Assembly: GCA_013368445.1 (NCBI GenBank)
Contig: JAACJO010000004.1
Coordinates: forward strand, 186,001 to 250,000
Reading direction: 5' to 3'
Length of the DNA: 64,000 bases
From: Leucocoprinus leucothites
Lineage: Eukaryota > Basidiomycota > Agaricomycetes > Agaricales > Agaricaceae
Part shown: piece by piece, positions 33,435-44,291 of the stretch
How the letters are laid out: each line of letters opens with the position of its first letter
How positions within the stretch are numbered: position 1 is the stretch's first letter
Translations under genes and position numbers: made by a program
The notes under the pieces: model-generated
Seen by the model: only the letters and a program-made list of their open reading frames with translations
What the model was told of the DNA's origin: nothing
Databases searched by the model: none

Positions 33435-35588
33435 ATGTCGATGTTTTCACACTCCCATGGCTTTCAAGTAGCCAACTCCAACATCACCAATATAGATCAG
33501 CGGATTTCAACCGTTAACGTTCATAACGTACACAACACCGTCGACCATGTAGAAAACACCAACAGGGCACCCAGCGGAGCTGGTATGAGGGCTCTTTCTC
33601 CACACATCAAGCTCTAACTAATATGACTTCAAGGACTTCGCGAGCTATTGGCCCACTCCATCCCAAGTGCTACTCACGACTCTTCAGAACGATACCCTCC
33701 TCCCCTCTGCCACCCTGGAACACGCGAAGACTTCATTAGCCTACTCACGGAGTGGGGCCGTAACACATCCCAAGACCACCCCCGTCTGGCATGGATGAAA
33801 GGACCTGCCGGGGTTGGTAAATCCGCCATAGCCCAGTCTACAGCTCTGGCGCTCGGTGATGACGTAGGCGCTACATTCTTTTTCTCGCGTCCGAATCACC
33901 GCAACAACCCATATCGGTTCTTCACCTCGATCGCTCACCAGCTCGCCATGAAACATGAAGCCTTCGGAGACTTCCTCGATCAGAAAATACACCGTAATCC
34001 CACCATTGTCACGAAATCCTTACAATTCCAGTTCGATGAGCTCCTGATTGCTCCTGTTCGTGCGTTGAAGCAGCAGGGAAAGGGTCTCCCGGACATGGCT
34101 ATTTTTGTCGATGGACTCGATGAGTGTAGTGGGCAAGGTGCACAGCAGGAGATCGTCTTGCTTGTTGCAAAGTCCATTCGAGATGAAGACACTCCCTTCC
34201 GCTGGATCTTTTTTAGTCGCCTCGAACCAGTCCTCGTTTCAACTTTCGACCGCCCAGAAGTCAAACCATTTACTGCTCAATTTGAGCTCACCGTTACACG
34301 TGAACTCGACCCGCAGATACACCACTTCCTGGCTTCCAGATTGAGAGAAATCAGAGAAAAGCATGGTCTCGGCGAATCTTGGCCCACAGGCAAAGATCTT
34401 CGTGCTCTTGTGGATATTTCTGCTGGGCTCTTCGCATGCGCCCACGCGATAGCTCTTTACATTGAAGACCCTGAAGATGCCACCATACCTAAGAAACAGT
34501 TAGAGGTTGTCTTAGGGCTGACATCGCGGATTAAGGTTGAGCGTAGCTCAAAGCACCCTCTTTCATCACTGGACCTCTTCTACATGCTCATCCTAGAACG
34601 CCTTCACCCAGAAAGATTCACAGATGTACAGCTAATTCTTCTGGCTACTTGCTTGGAACTCTTTCAAAGCAGTTCCACACAAATCATGACATATGCAAAC
34701 CTGCTTGGACATTCACCAGAGGATTTTTTTATCATATGCAAGTCTCTTCATGCTGTCATGAAAGTTGACTCGAAGCATATCACCTTCTATCATGCATCCT
34801 TCATGGATTTCATTGATGATCCAGCTCGATCAGCTGAACAGTGTGTCTGGTCTGCATGTCCAAGGCTTTTGCGCCATGTAATGCAATCTCTACATAACAT
34901 TCGACTTAGTGAGTCATGACTTCATGATCTGCAATTGCAAACCTTCTCAATCCTGATCTTCAATTCATCAGGTTCAGATTTTTACCCCATACCATCTCTC
35001 TCATGGCAACCCCCCAAGGTTACTAGAGTGGACTTCCAAGATCAATATGAGAATCTTTGTGGTGCATTTTTCGAGCTCTTTCGGTGGATGATCATGTGCA
35101 AAATTCAAGATGATGAAACATATAGGCTAGTGAAGGAGTTTGATCTCAGGAGACTTGTCTTAGCAGGGCATGTCAATGTGGATTCAGGGTGGTATGATAT
35201 TGATAGGATGCTTCCTCAGGTGAGTTCACCATTTGAGTCATTATCAATGTCTCTGTCAAACTAAAGACTGTTCTAATAGCTCAAATTGGTCCAACTCAAT
35301 GGTTTCATTCGACCCCTTCGCCTGAAGAATGCATTTGAATCCTATTTAAGGCCATTTTGCAAAAACAGAGACCACTTCAGGAAATATCTTGTTGGCACTG
35401 GCAGGAAGATAATAATCCTGAAGACAAGCACCCCTAATAACCCCAGAGTATCGTTGTCCTCTGCTGAGTTTCATGAATACTCCAGGGGCATGATGGAAAA
35501 ACTCAAGAAAAAGCTCAGAGGCCAGGATGGTGAGTATCCATGGGTCTACAAGGTTGATGAGTCAATGGCTGAGTCCAGTGTCACTTGA
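33435..35588 (+). CDS. NACHT-domain STAND NTPase, copy 2
   Basis: Four exons (33435-33582, 33634-34908, 34972-35219, 35280-35588) sum to 660 codons, giving 659 residues, with canonical GT-AG introns. Same architecture as copy 1: N-terminal Asn/His-rich motif (FQVANSNITNIDQ), HDSSERYPPPLCHPGTRE, Walker A GPAGVGKS, Walker B AIFVDGLDEC, helical C-terminus ending DESMAESSVT. The end differs from copy 1 (DDESS) through a lost stop. Most differences from copy 1 are scattered single substitutions with no frame damage, so this copy appears functional. It lies 5.9 kb downstream of copy 1 on the same strand. Confidence 0.9.
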
Positions 35589-35653
35589 GCAACCAATATG
35601 ATTCACTTGGGGGTTGGATTTTTAGTGCAGGGAGTAAACTTGTATAAAATTAT

Positions 35654-35725
35654 TGTATGTGTACGCCACTATATAAGGTATTGACAATTTGTTGGAAGAG
35701 AGAGGTGGGTGAGTAATGTAAAAAT
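35654..35725. repeat. NACHT 3' flank repeat, copy 2
   Basis: Same 70-bp word as at 29755, with one or two substitutions. It is joined directly to DUF4139-derived sequence at about 35727. Confidence 0.8.
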
Positions 35726-35727
35726 AC

Positions 35728-35975
35728 ATATAAATGTTTTGTTGAGGAAATCTCAAGAATTGATCAAAGCGAAGGAGGGTGACCTCGTTAGCATCAATAC
35801 GGGGCCACTTGCACCCAGTGATGAGGGAGAGAGAGAAGAGGATTCTGAGGCGGTTGGGGATAGTAGTCAAGATGAGGGTTTGAAGGTGAAGTGGACAAAA
35901 GAGGAGGAGCTGTATAAATACAGGTGGAGAGTGAACCCGGAGAGTGAACTGCATTCAATACAGCAGAGGGTCGGA
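35728..35975 (+). pseudogene. DUF4139 last-exon fragment
   Basis: Reads INVLLRKSQELIKAKEGDLV, SINTGPLAPSDEGERE and GLKVKWTKEEELYKYRWRVN, the tail of a DUF4139 gene closest to the copy at 30157-31956. It has no upstream exons; the left end abuts the NACHT2 3' flank. The right end diverges after VNPESE. Confidence 0.75.
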
Positions 35976-36125
35976 ATACTGATCGAAGTGAAATTGAAAC
36001 AACTATGCCTATACCTGCTACTACATACAATATAATTTACAGAATGCCAGAATCAAACAAGTAGTCATACAGAGAGGCATACAAACAAGTACACGAAAAT
36101 CGCATCACAAAAGACGATAACCACC

Positions 36126-38372
36126 TTACTTCTTCTGCCCAAACCCGAAAATGGCCTCCGTGAAAGTACAAGTCAAATCACTCGACGCCCTCGTCTCAAA
36201 TATGGTCTGCAACCCAATCTTACCATCCGGATCTACTCGCCACTTATACTCATAGAATCCCTCCTTCTCCTTCGTCCACTTGGCCTTCAACCCCTCATTG
36301 TCCTCATCCTCAACATCACCATCACCATCACCTTCACTACCCGCCGCCTTCTTCGGCCTCTCAACCTTCACATAAACTCCTTCCTTGGCTTCAATAAGTT
36401 CTTTCGGCTGTCGTAATATGACTCTCACACGCGAGTCATTCGAGATTGGCAAGGCGTCCCGCACGACGAGTTTTTCAATTGAGAACGCGTGTTTGTTTTG
36501 AACGGTAATGGAGGTGGTGTAGGTTGTAATGTTGGCGGTGTCGGCAAAGGAACCTTTGCCTTCTTTGACGGTCTTGGATAGGCGTGAGTAGGAGACGAGA
36601 ACAGATGGATCGTCGCCGAGGGTGAAGTTGAAAACGTCATTGCGCTCGACATCCTGGAAAGGTGAGTACGGGTATAAGCATCTATTTGATGAGAGATGCA
36701 GGAGCCAGAAGACATACGGAAATTGTGGTCTTGGAGACGTAGCTGTCGTCTAGAATGACACTGACGGGACCAGGAAGGAGTCTATATTCGCTGTCATTCT
36801 TGACCTCACACTGTGAACCCATTGTTAGATGAAACTTAAGATGAGAGGGGAGTAGTTCAGTCGTACCTGCAGGTAAACACGAGGGTCAACTCTCGGTACC
36901 GAGACATATTCAACGTCCGTCTCGAAAGACAAGACAGCAATAGTAACAATGTGTTCTTTGCCATCCGATGGAATACTAGATTTTCCACGAACACTATAAG
37001 CCAGAGCCATTGGCGTTTGGGTGACGAGTTTCTCGGGAGCTTCAGATTCATTGCCTGAAGCCTCTGCCTCATCCACTGCTTCATCAGGGGTGGATGCTGG
37101 TTGAGAGATATCAGATGCCGCGGGAGGGGCAAAGGCGCCAAACCCGGTGGTCCCTGATGTGGCTGGGGCAGTAGCACCAAAAAGACTGCCACCCGGCGCA
37201 GCAGGCACTGGAGGAGGGGGAGGAGGTGGAGCTCGAGCTGGAATGTTAAAAGCATTAAAGCCACCTCTTTGAGCTGACTGAAATTGATTTTGCGATTGGA
37301 AAATCTGGGGCCCGTGTTGTGGTCGATTATTGTAGGCGACGGCAACGTTGATTCTGACTGGGGCTAGTTTGGGTATTTGTTTGACGATGGCATCGGTAGC
37401 GACGGTGCTGAGAGTGAGTGCTGCATTTGTCCAGTCTTCGCCTGTGGATTGGGTGATGCAGGCACGGTAATGCAGGGAAACCGTCCGCGACGGTTGGCCA
37501 TCGTCGCCCGTTACAGCGTGAAGTTCGTAAGTAGGGGACCAGTTCGTGTCATTGACAACTATGAGGAATGTGTAAGTGGCCTGAGCTGCAAAGATTTAGC
37601 GGAGAGCTTACTATAGGTTAGCCTGAGCTCGATGTTCGTATCCTTGTCGGCGGTAATGACCGCGGTAAGCTCTGTGTTGGCGGAGCCTTTGACAGCAGAA
37701 ATGGTTTTTTTTTCCGCCTTGATCTTCTTATTTATCTCCTCAATTTGTGCATCAATCTTGGCAATCTAAGGAGTAATTGATATATCAGTATCAAGTGCAA
37801 GATAAGAACAACTCGACGTACAGCACGGATATTAGACTTCCCATGCTCAACGAAAGTAGTCAAGAAGTTATTCACCACTTCAGGGCTGGCATGCTCTCCG
37901 CTCAGGCTCTTGGCATACTTGACCAACACTTCGGCTTGAGTGTCCAAAACCTTCTTTTCGTCTATCAATGTGCCTTCCTGAACTTCGAGCGCGTGGATAA
38001 TTGCACTCGACGCGTCGTCAGATGCATCAGATACAGAGCAGACAACATCGGAAAGGAAGGACCTGTTTACGGATCCTGTCGAATTGAGGCCAGAGATCCG
38101 AACAGATTGGGTGTCAATGGTACTGGGTAGCTTGGATATGGTGATTTTGTTCTGGCCAGCCTAAGAGGAAAGAACATTTATCAGCGTCATTGGTAGGCCG
38201 TCAAAAATTAATTCAAAAGCGCCCACGCGACATCCAGTCTAAATCACGACATTCGTACCTTGAGTGCTATCTTGAAAGTCCTCACGATCTCCGCTTTAGA
38301 GGACTTGAGTACGACAACTGAGCGCACAGGGTGATCAGCAGCGACAAGTGAAATAACATTTGGGGAGCTCAT
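36126..38372 (-). CDS. DUF4140/DUF4139 (MuiA-like) protein, intact minus-strand copy
   Basis: Minus-strand multi-exon gene. The start is MSSPNVISLVAADHPVRSVV at 38372. Exon 2 begins AGQNKITISKLPSTIDTQSV (DUF4140). A coiled coil follows (LDTQAEVLVKYAKSLSGEHA; KIDAQIEEINKKIKAEKK), then VVNDTNWSPTYELHAVTGDD and NAALTLSTVATDAIVKQIP. A disordered Pro/Gly/Phe linker comes next (ARAPPPPPPPVPAAPGGSLF, GFGAFAPP). The DUF4139 half has LAYSVRGKSSIPSDGKEHIV, YVSVPRVDPRVYLQ, RNDVFNFTLGDDPSVLVSYS and FYEYKWRVDPDGKIGL, ending FGFGQKK. This is the family of bacterial mucoidy inhibitor A and animal F37C4.5; molecular function unknown. No frame lesion was found. The FG-like linker differs from the RS/SP linker of the copies at 50 and 53 kb. 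Confidence 0.88.
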
Positions 38373-39424
38373 GCTCGCGAGAATATCGGGATAGTATAGA
38401 ATCAAGGTTATGGCACGGAAGAGACGAGAGTTTCTGCGGATCCTGAGCCTCCTGGAGCAGGTAGTCCCCTAGATATAAGTGCAACGGGTGTTTGCATGTG
38501 TGTGGAATGTCTGCGGCACCGGTCAAGACCGTGATGCATGATGAGTCGTCTGCGTTAGAGTTGGTGAGTTGATGGCTTGATGGAACTGCACTGCCACTGC
38601 ACCGCACCCTCTTTCTCATGCCAACAGACGCACGCCAGCTATGGGTCTATTCTTGTCACATATCCATTTTTGTTCCGTAGGAGGGAGTACCTCCCCAATC
38701 TGTCGAGTTCTATCATCTCAAAGCAGCTGATGGCCTTCAAGGACCAGCGTGGTATCTCGACAAGGCCTCATGCCTCCCAATTATCTCAAACGATTATCCT
38801 AATTGATCATAAGGCACAGGCCCAACATGATCAGGTCATTTCGCTAGTAGGTAAGTCGTACTGTTGAGGTTTCATCAGAAATAATACGTGTAGAAGGTGT
38901 TCGTCTACAGCGAGAAGTATCTCTCGGTTCATTGGAGAATGATTAATGACGGAAGAATCCCTTTGAGGCGCTTGTGAAGTCGCGAGCGGATCGCAAACTC
39001 TCGCACATTTACTTCTCAGCGCTGACCATGATACAAAGTGTTTGATCCAAAAGACCATAAAATGTCTATTATTTGTAGCTTTAGCGCTCCGGCAGAGTCT
39101 CTTATCTTGATCCCATTGCTATTATAGGTGGAAGCATTTCCTCTCGAACCTGGGAGTACGAGCCCTATTACTGCTCCTAGGGGCACTTAGTCGACTTCAG
39201 GGAACCAAATCCGAATGGCTGGTGGGGGGGGGGGACGCTGTTGCATCCAAACCCCTTTCAGTCTCGAGTCTCGCCAGCTCGGCTCTAATCTATCTTCATC
39301 ATGAACTGCTAGTAAAATAGATGCCTCACGTGCGCTGTCACCCGTTCGGAGGACAGCTTTGGCCCTTGTACCAGGTTCCTTGGGTGAGGACTACACATTG
39401 CAACCTGGGTTAGCACCTACCACC
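38373..39424. other. Spacer between DUF4139 (minus) and NACHT3
   Basis: 1.05 kb. The first 250 bp resemble the segment at 43480-43560 (GATGGCTTGATGGAACT), the shared upstream side of the two minus DUF4139 copies. An open frame at 38577-38867 has no recognisable family. A run of nine or ten G lies at about 39225. The last 150 bp match the NACHT1/NACHT2 upstream flank. Confidence 0.45.
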
Positions 39425-41564
39425 ATGTCGATATTCTCACACTCCCATGGCTTTCAAGTCGCCAACTCCAACGTCACTAATATCGACCAATGGACCTCAA
39501 CCGTCAATGTTCATAACATACACAATACCGTCGATCATGTAGAAAATACCAACAGGGCACCCAACGGAGCTGGTATGAGGGCCTTCTCCACACATCAAGC
39601 TCTAACTAATATGACTTCAAGGCCTTCGCGAGCTATTGGCCCACTCCATCCCAAGTGCTACTCACGACTCTTCAGAACGATACCCTCCTCCCCTCTGCCA
39701 CCCTGGAACACGCGAAGACTTCATTAACCTACTCACGGAGTGGGGCCGCAACACATCCCAAGACCACCCCCATCTGGCATGGATGAAAGGTCCTGCTGGG
39801 GTTGGAAAATCTGCCATAGCCCAGTCTACAGCTCAGGTGCTTGGTGATGAGATAGGCGCCACGTTCTTTTCTCGCGTCCGAATCACCGCGACGACCCAAA
39901 TCGTTTCTTCACCTCGATCGCTCACCAGCTCGCCATGAAACATGAAGCCTTCGGGGACTTCCTCAACCAGAAAATACACCGTAATCCCACCATTGTCACG
40001 AAATCCTTACGATTCCAGTTTGACAAGCTCCTGATTGCTCCTGTTCGTGCGTTGAAGCAGCAGGGAAAGGGTCTCCCGGACATGGCTATTTTTGTTGATG
40101 GACTCGATGAGTGTAATGGGCAAAGTGCACAGCGAGAGATCGTCTTGCTTGTTGCAAAGTCCATTCGAGATGAAGACACTCCCTTTCGCTGGATCTTTTT
40201 TAGTCGCCTCGAACCAGGCCTTGTTTCAACTTTCGACCGCCCAGAAATCAAATCACTTACCGCTCACTTTGAGCTTACCGTAACACGTGAACTTGATCCG
40301 CAGATACACCACTTTCTGGCATCCAGATTGAGAGAAATTAGAGAAAAGCATGGTCTCGGTGAATCTTGGCCCACAGGCGAAGATCTTCGTACTCTTGTGG
40401 ATATTTCCGCTGGACTCTTCGCATGCGCCCACGTGATAGCTCTTTACATTGAAGATCCTGAAAGTGCCACAACGCCTAAGAAAGAGTTAGATATTGTCTT
40501 AGGGCTGACATCGCGGATTAAGATTGAGCGTAGCTCAAAGCACCCTCTTTCATCGCTGGACCTCTTCTACACGCTCATCCTAGAACGCCTTCACCCAGAG
40601 AGATTCACAGACGCACAGCTAATTCTCCTGGCTACTCGCTTGGAACTCTTATATGGGAGTTTAAAACCCACTATGGCAATTGCAAACCTCCTTGGACATT
40701 CACCAGAGGATTTTTTTCATCATATGCAAGTCTCTTCACGCTGTCATGAAAGTTGGCCGGGAGTATTTTAACTTCTATCATGCATCCTTCATGGATTTCC
40801 TTGCCGATCCAACTCGATCGGCTGAACGGTGTATCTGGTCTGCGAGCCCAAGGCTTTTGCGCCATATAATGCAATCTCTACATAACACTCGACTTGGTGA
40901 GTCATGACTTCATGATCTGCAATCGCAAGTCTTCTCAATCTCGATCATCACTTGATCAGGTACAGATTTTTTCCCTGCACCATCTCTCTCATGGAGACCC
41001 CCCGGGTTGCTAGAAAGCATTTCCGAGATCAATACCGGAATCTTTGTGGTGCATTTTTCGAGCTCTTTCGATTCATGATCACCGAAAAATTTCAGGATGA
41101 TGAAACATATAGGCTAGTGAAGGAGTTTGATCTCAGGAGACTTGTCTTAGCAGGGCACATCTCCGTGCATGAATGGTGGCACAATATTGATAAGGTGCTT
41201 CCTCGAGTGAGTTCACTATCTGAGTCTTTATTGGTGTCCTTGTCAAATTAAAGACCTGTTCTAATAGCTCAAATTGGTCCAACTTGATGGTTTCATTCGA
41301 CCATTTCGACTGAAAAATGCATTTGAATTCTGTCCGAGGCTATTTCACAAGAAAAGGGACATCGAGAGATATTTTTTCGTCGGCAGGGGCAGACAGAGAA
41401 TAATCCTGAATATAATCACCTATAAGCACGGAACACGGCCGACGTTGACAATGTCTACTTGGTTTGATGGATACTCCAAGGGCATGACAGAGGAACTCAA
41501 GAAAAAGCTCAGGGACCAGGGTGGTGAGGATCCATGGGTCTGCGAGGATGGCGAGTCTAGCTGA
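39425..41564 (+). pseudogene. NACHT-domain STAND NTPase, copy 3, two frameshifts
   Basis: Same exon layout as copies 1 and 2: start MSIFSHSHGFQVANSNVTNI, Walker A GPAGVGKS, Walker B AIFVDGLDEC, end DGESS. Two homopolymer indels break the second exon. At about 39865-39870 the T-run of GTTCTTTTTCTCG is one T short, and at about 40711-40717 the GAGGATTTTTTC run is one T longer. The indels have opposite sign, so the frame returns, but about 280 codons between them would be read out of frame from the normal start. Either a young pseudogene or base-calling errors in T-runs; elsewhere the copy is well preserved. Confidence 0.8.
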
Positions 41565-42054
41565 GCCCAGTGTCACTCGAAGAGGCCGGTATGATTCACA
41601 CCTAGGGGTTAGACTTTTAGTGCAGGGAGCGAGCTTATTAAAATTATTGTATGTGTACGCCACTATATAAGGTGTTGACAATTTGTTGGAAGGAGGTGGG
41701 AGAGTAACGTACAAATAACCACCGGAAGGTTGATGACTGGTGAGTGGATGAAGATGTGAGTATGACAACGCCTGTCTGTCGTTGGTCCTGACCCGAAATG
41801 TAGTTGTAATTAAATAAGTTTAATGAGGATTTTTATTGAAACGATAGCTCAGTATGATTGCGACGGTGCAAGGTATTGCTGAGGAGCGAAACGTATATAG
41901 TATGTCCGCCCCAGCGATGCTTTCAATTTTGTGCTTGGAAACGACCCCTCAGTTCTCATCTCGTCACACGTCGATCAAAAACCATCCACGAAGGATCCAG
42001 TGCCTTCGTAGAAATTATTACACGAAAATCACATCACAAAAAATGACAACTACC
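41565..42054. other. NACHT3 3' flank and spacer
   Basis: Contains the third copy of the 3' flank word (41648-41715). The rest (about 41760-42054) shows no gene or repeat beyond short ORFs. Confidence 0.5.
41648..41715. repeat. NACHT 3' flank repeat, copy 3
   Basis: Third copy of the segment with CGCCACTATATAAGGTGTTG. A short deletion (GAGAGA lost) distinguishes it from copies 1 and 2. Confidence 0.8.
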
Positions 42055-43690
42055 TCACTTCTTCTGTCCAAACCCGAAAACGGCCTCTGGGAAGGTGCAA
42101 GTTAAATCACTCGATGCCCTCGCCTCAAATATGGCCTGCAATCTAATCTTGTCGTCCGGGTCCACTCTCCACCTATACTCGTATAATCTCTCCTTCTCCT
42201 TCGTCCACTTGACCTTTGAACCTTCATCACCTTTGTCTTCAACATCCGTAGCCCAGTCGATGACGGACTCCGCTTCACTCTCAACCTTTACAGAAGCTCC
42301 TTCCCCAGCACTCACAAGCTCCTTCGGCTGTCGCAATACGACCGTCACACGTGAGTCATTCGAGATTGGCACCGCATCTCGCACGACGAGTTTTCGATTG
42401 AGAACCTGTGTTTATTTTGAACAGTAGTCGAAATTGTGTAGGTCGTGATGTTGGCGGTGTCGGCAAAGGAACCTTCGCCTTCTTTGACGGTCTTGGATAT
42501 GCATGAGTGGGAGACGAGAACAGATGGATCATTGCCGAGAGTGGAGCTGAAAACATCGTTGCGGTTGACGTCCTAGATTGAGAAATACAATTATAAGTGA
42601 CTATTTGATGAGGGATAAGAGATAGAGGGGACAAGAAACGCACAGAAATCGAAGTCTTGGATACGTAACTGTCGTCCAGAATGACACTAACAGGTCCGGG
42701 GGGAGCCTATACTCGCTGTCATTCTTGACTTCGCACTGTAATCCTGGTGTCAGATAAAGCCAGAGAACAGAAGTAAGCAAATCTTGCCTGGAGGTAAACA
42801 CGAGGATCGACTCTCGGTACCGAGACATATTCAACGTCCGTCTCGAAGGTCAAGACAGCAATAGTAACGATATGTTCCTTGCCATCCGATGGAATACTAG
42901 ATTTCCACGAACACTATAAGCCAGAGCCATTGGCGTTTGGGTGACGAGTTTCTCGGGAGCTTCAGATTCATTGCCTGAACCCTCTGCCTCGTCCACTGCC
43001 TCATCAGGGGTAGATGCCGGTTGAGAGATATCAGATGCCGCGGGAGGGGCAAAGGCGCCAAACCCGGTGGTCCCTGATGTGGCTGGGGCAGCAGCACCAA
43101 AAAGACTGCCACCTGGCGCAACAGGCGCTGGAGGAGGAGGCAGTGGAGCCGAGCTGGTATGTTAAAAGTATTGAAGCCACCTCTTTGAGCTGACTTAAAT
43201 TGATTTTGCGATTGGAAAATCTGGGGCCCGTGTTGTGGTCGATTATTGTAGGCGACGGCAACGTTGATTCTGATTGGGGCCAGTTTGGGTATTTGTTTGA
43301 CGATGGCATCAGTAGCGACTGTGCTGAGAGTGAGTGCAGCGTTTGTCCAGTCTTCGCCTGTGGATTGGGTAATGCAGGCACGGTAGTGCAGGGAAACTGC
43401 TCTTGATGGTTGGCCATCGCCGCCCGTTACAGCGTGAAGTTCGTAGGTAGGGGACCAGTTCGTGTCATTGACGACTATGGAGTTGATAATGAAGTTGATG
43501 GCTTGATGGAACTACACCGCCTCCTGACGACAGACGCCGGTCGCGTGGGTGAGCTGAGGTACTTAGTGCTACAGTAAAACACTTACCTTGAGGGCTACCT
43601 TGAAAACTCCTACTTTGGGTGATTTCAAGACTACTACAGACCCCACTAGGAATTTGCAGCATCAAACTCCATGACCTGAGTAGTCTGAAT
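42055..43690 (-). pseudogene. Broken DUF4140/DUF4139 gene, minus-strand copy 2
   Basis: Very similar to the intact minus gene at 36126-38372 over its 3' two-thirds, including the FG-like linker region. Single-base losses break the frame at about 42395 (an A-run before the ACTCGTCGTGCG block), about 42700 (before the GEYRL-equivalent) and about 42900 (ATTTCCACG versus ATTTTCCACG). At the 5' side, exon 1 is recognisable only as SVVVLKSPKVGVFKVALK (about 43585-43645). Exons 2-4 are gone: the sequence jumps within about 100 bases to the VVNDTN exon border at about 43480. This cannot encode a full product. Confidence 0.85.
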
Positions 43691-44291
43691 TTGTGAACGT
43701 ATGATAAGAAGGGCAATTTGGAATACTTGAGCGAGCATTGAGGGTAAATTGATGGCAGCTATTGTCCTTCTATATACCGGGATCTTCTAAATAATAATTA
43801 AATATGAATAATAATAAACATGAAGATTTCAAACTCAGTTGTAGTAGGGGGTGACACTGGTTCCCATTAGCCATCGACCGAATTTTCAACCACGTCAATT
43901 TCATAGATAACCGTCGCATCGCTCAACGAGTCGTCTAAATCGGCGAGTGGTAGCGGTCACAGCGTTTTAGATCAAGCTACAAGATTTACTTCCCACTCAG
44001 GCTATCAAATACTTATCGAGATGTTGACGGCATCGTTCATTGTCTTATGAAGGCCACGAGTTGCCCACGCCCTTGATACTTCCTTCCATGCGACTCCTGC
44101 ATTTTACACAACGTTGATGCTTCCTTCCACTTTCTGAGTGATCAACGCTCTTTCCTTCCGCCCGTACCCAAATTATCTGTGGTTAATCCTCAGCTCATGA
44201 CCGTCACCCGCTAACTGGTGCGTTCTTGCAAGGTGAGAACTTCTTCGCAACCTCTTAAGCCTCGGAGAGCTAATCCGTTGAGAATTCACAG
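43691..44291. other. Intergenic before NACHT4
   Basis: AT-rich at 43785-43825. No gene, RNA or repeat was supported. The last 150 bases should carry the NACHT4 promoter. Confidence 0.4.
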
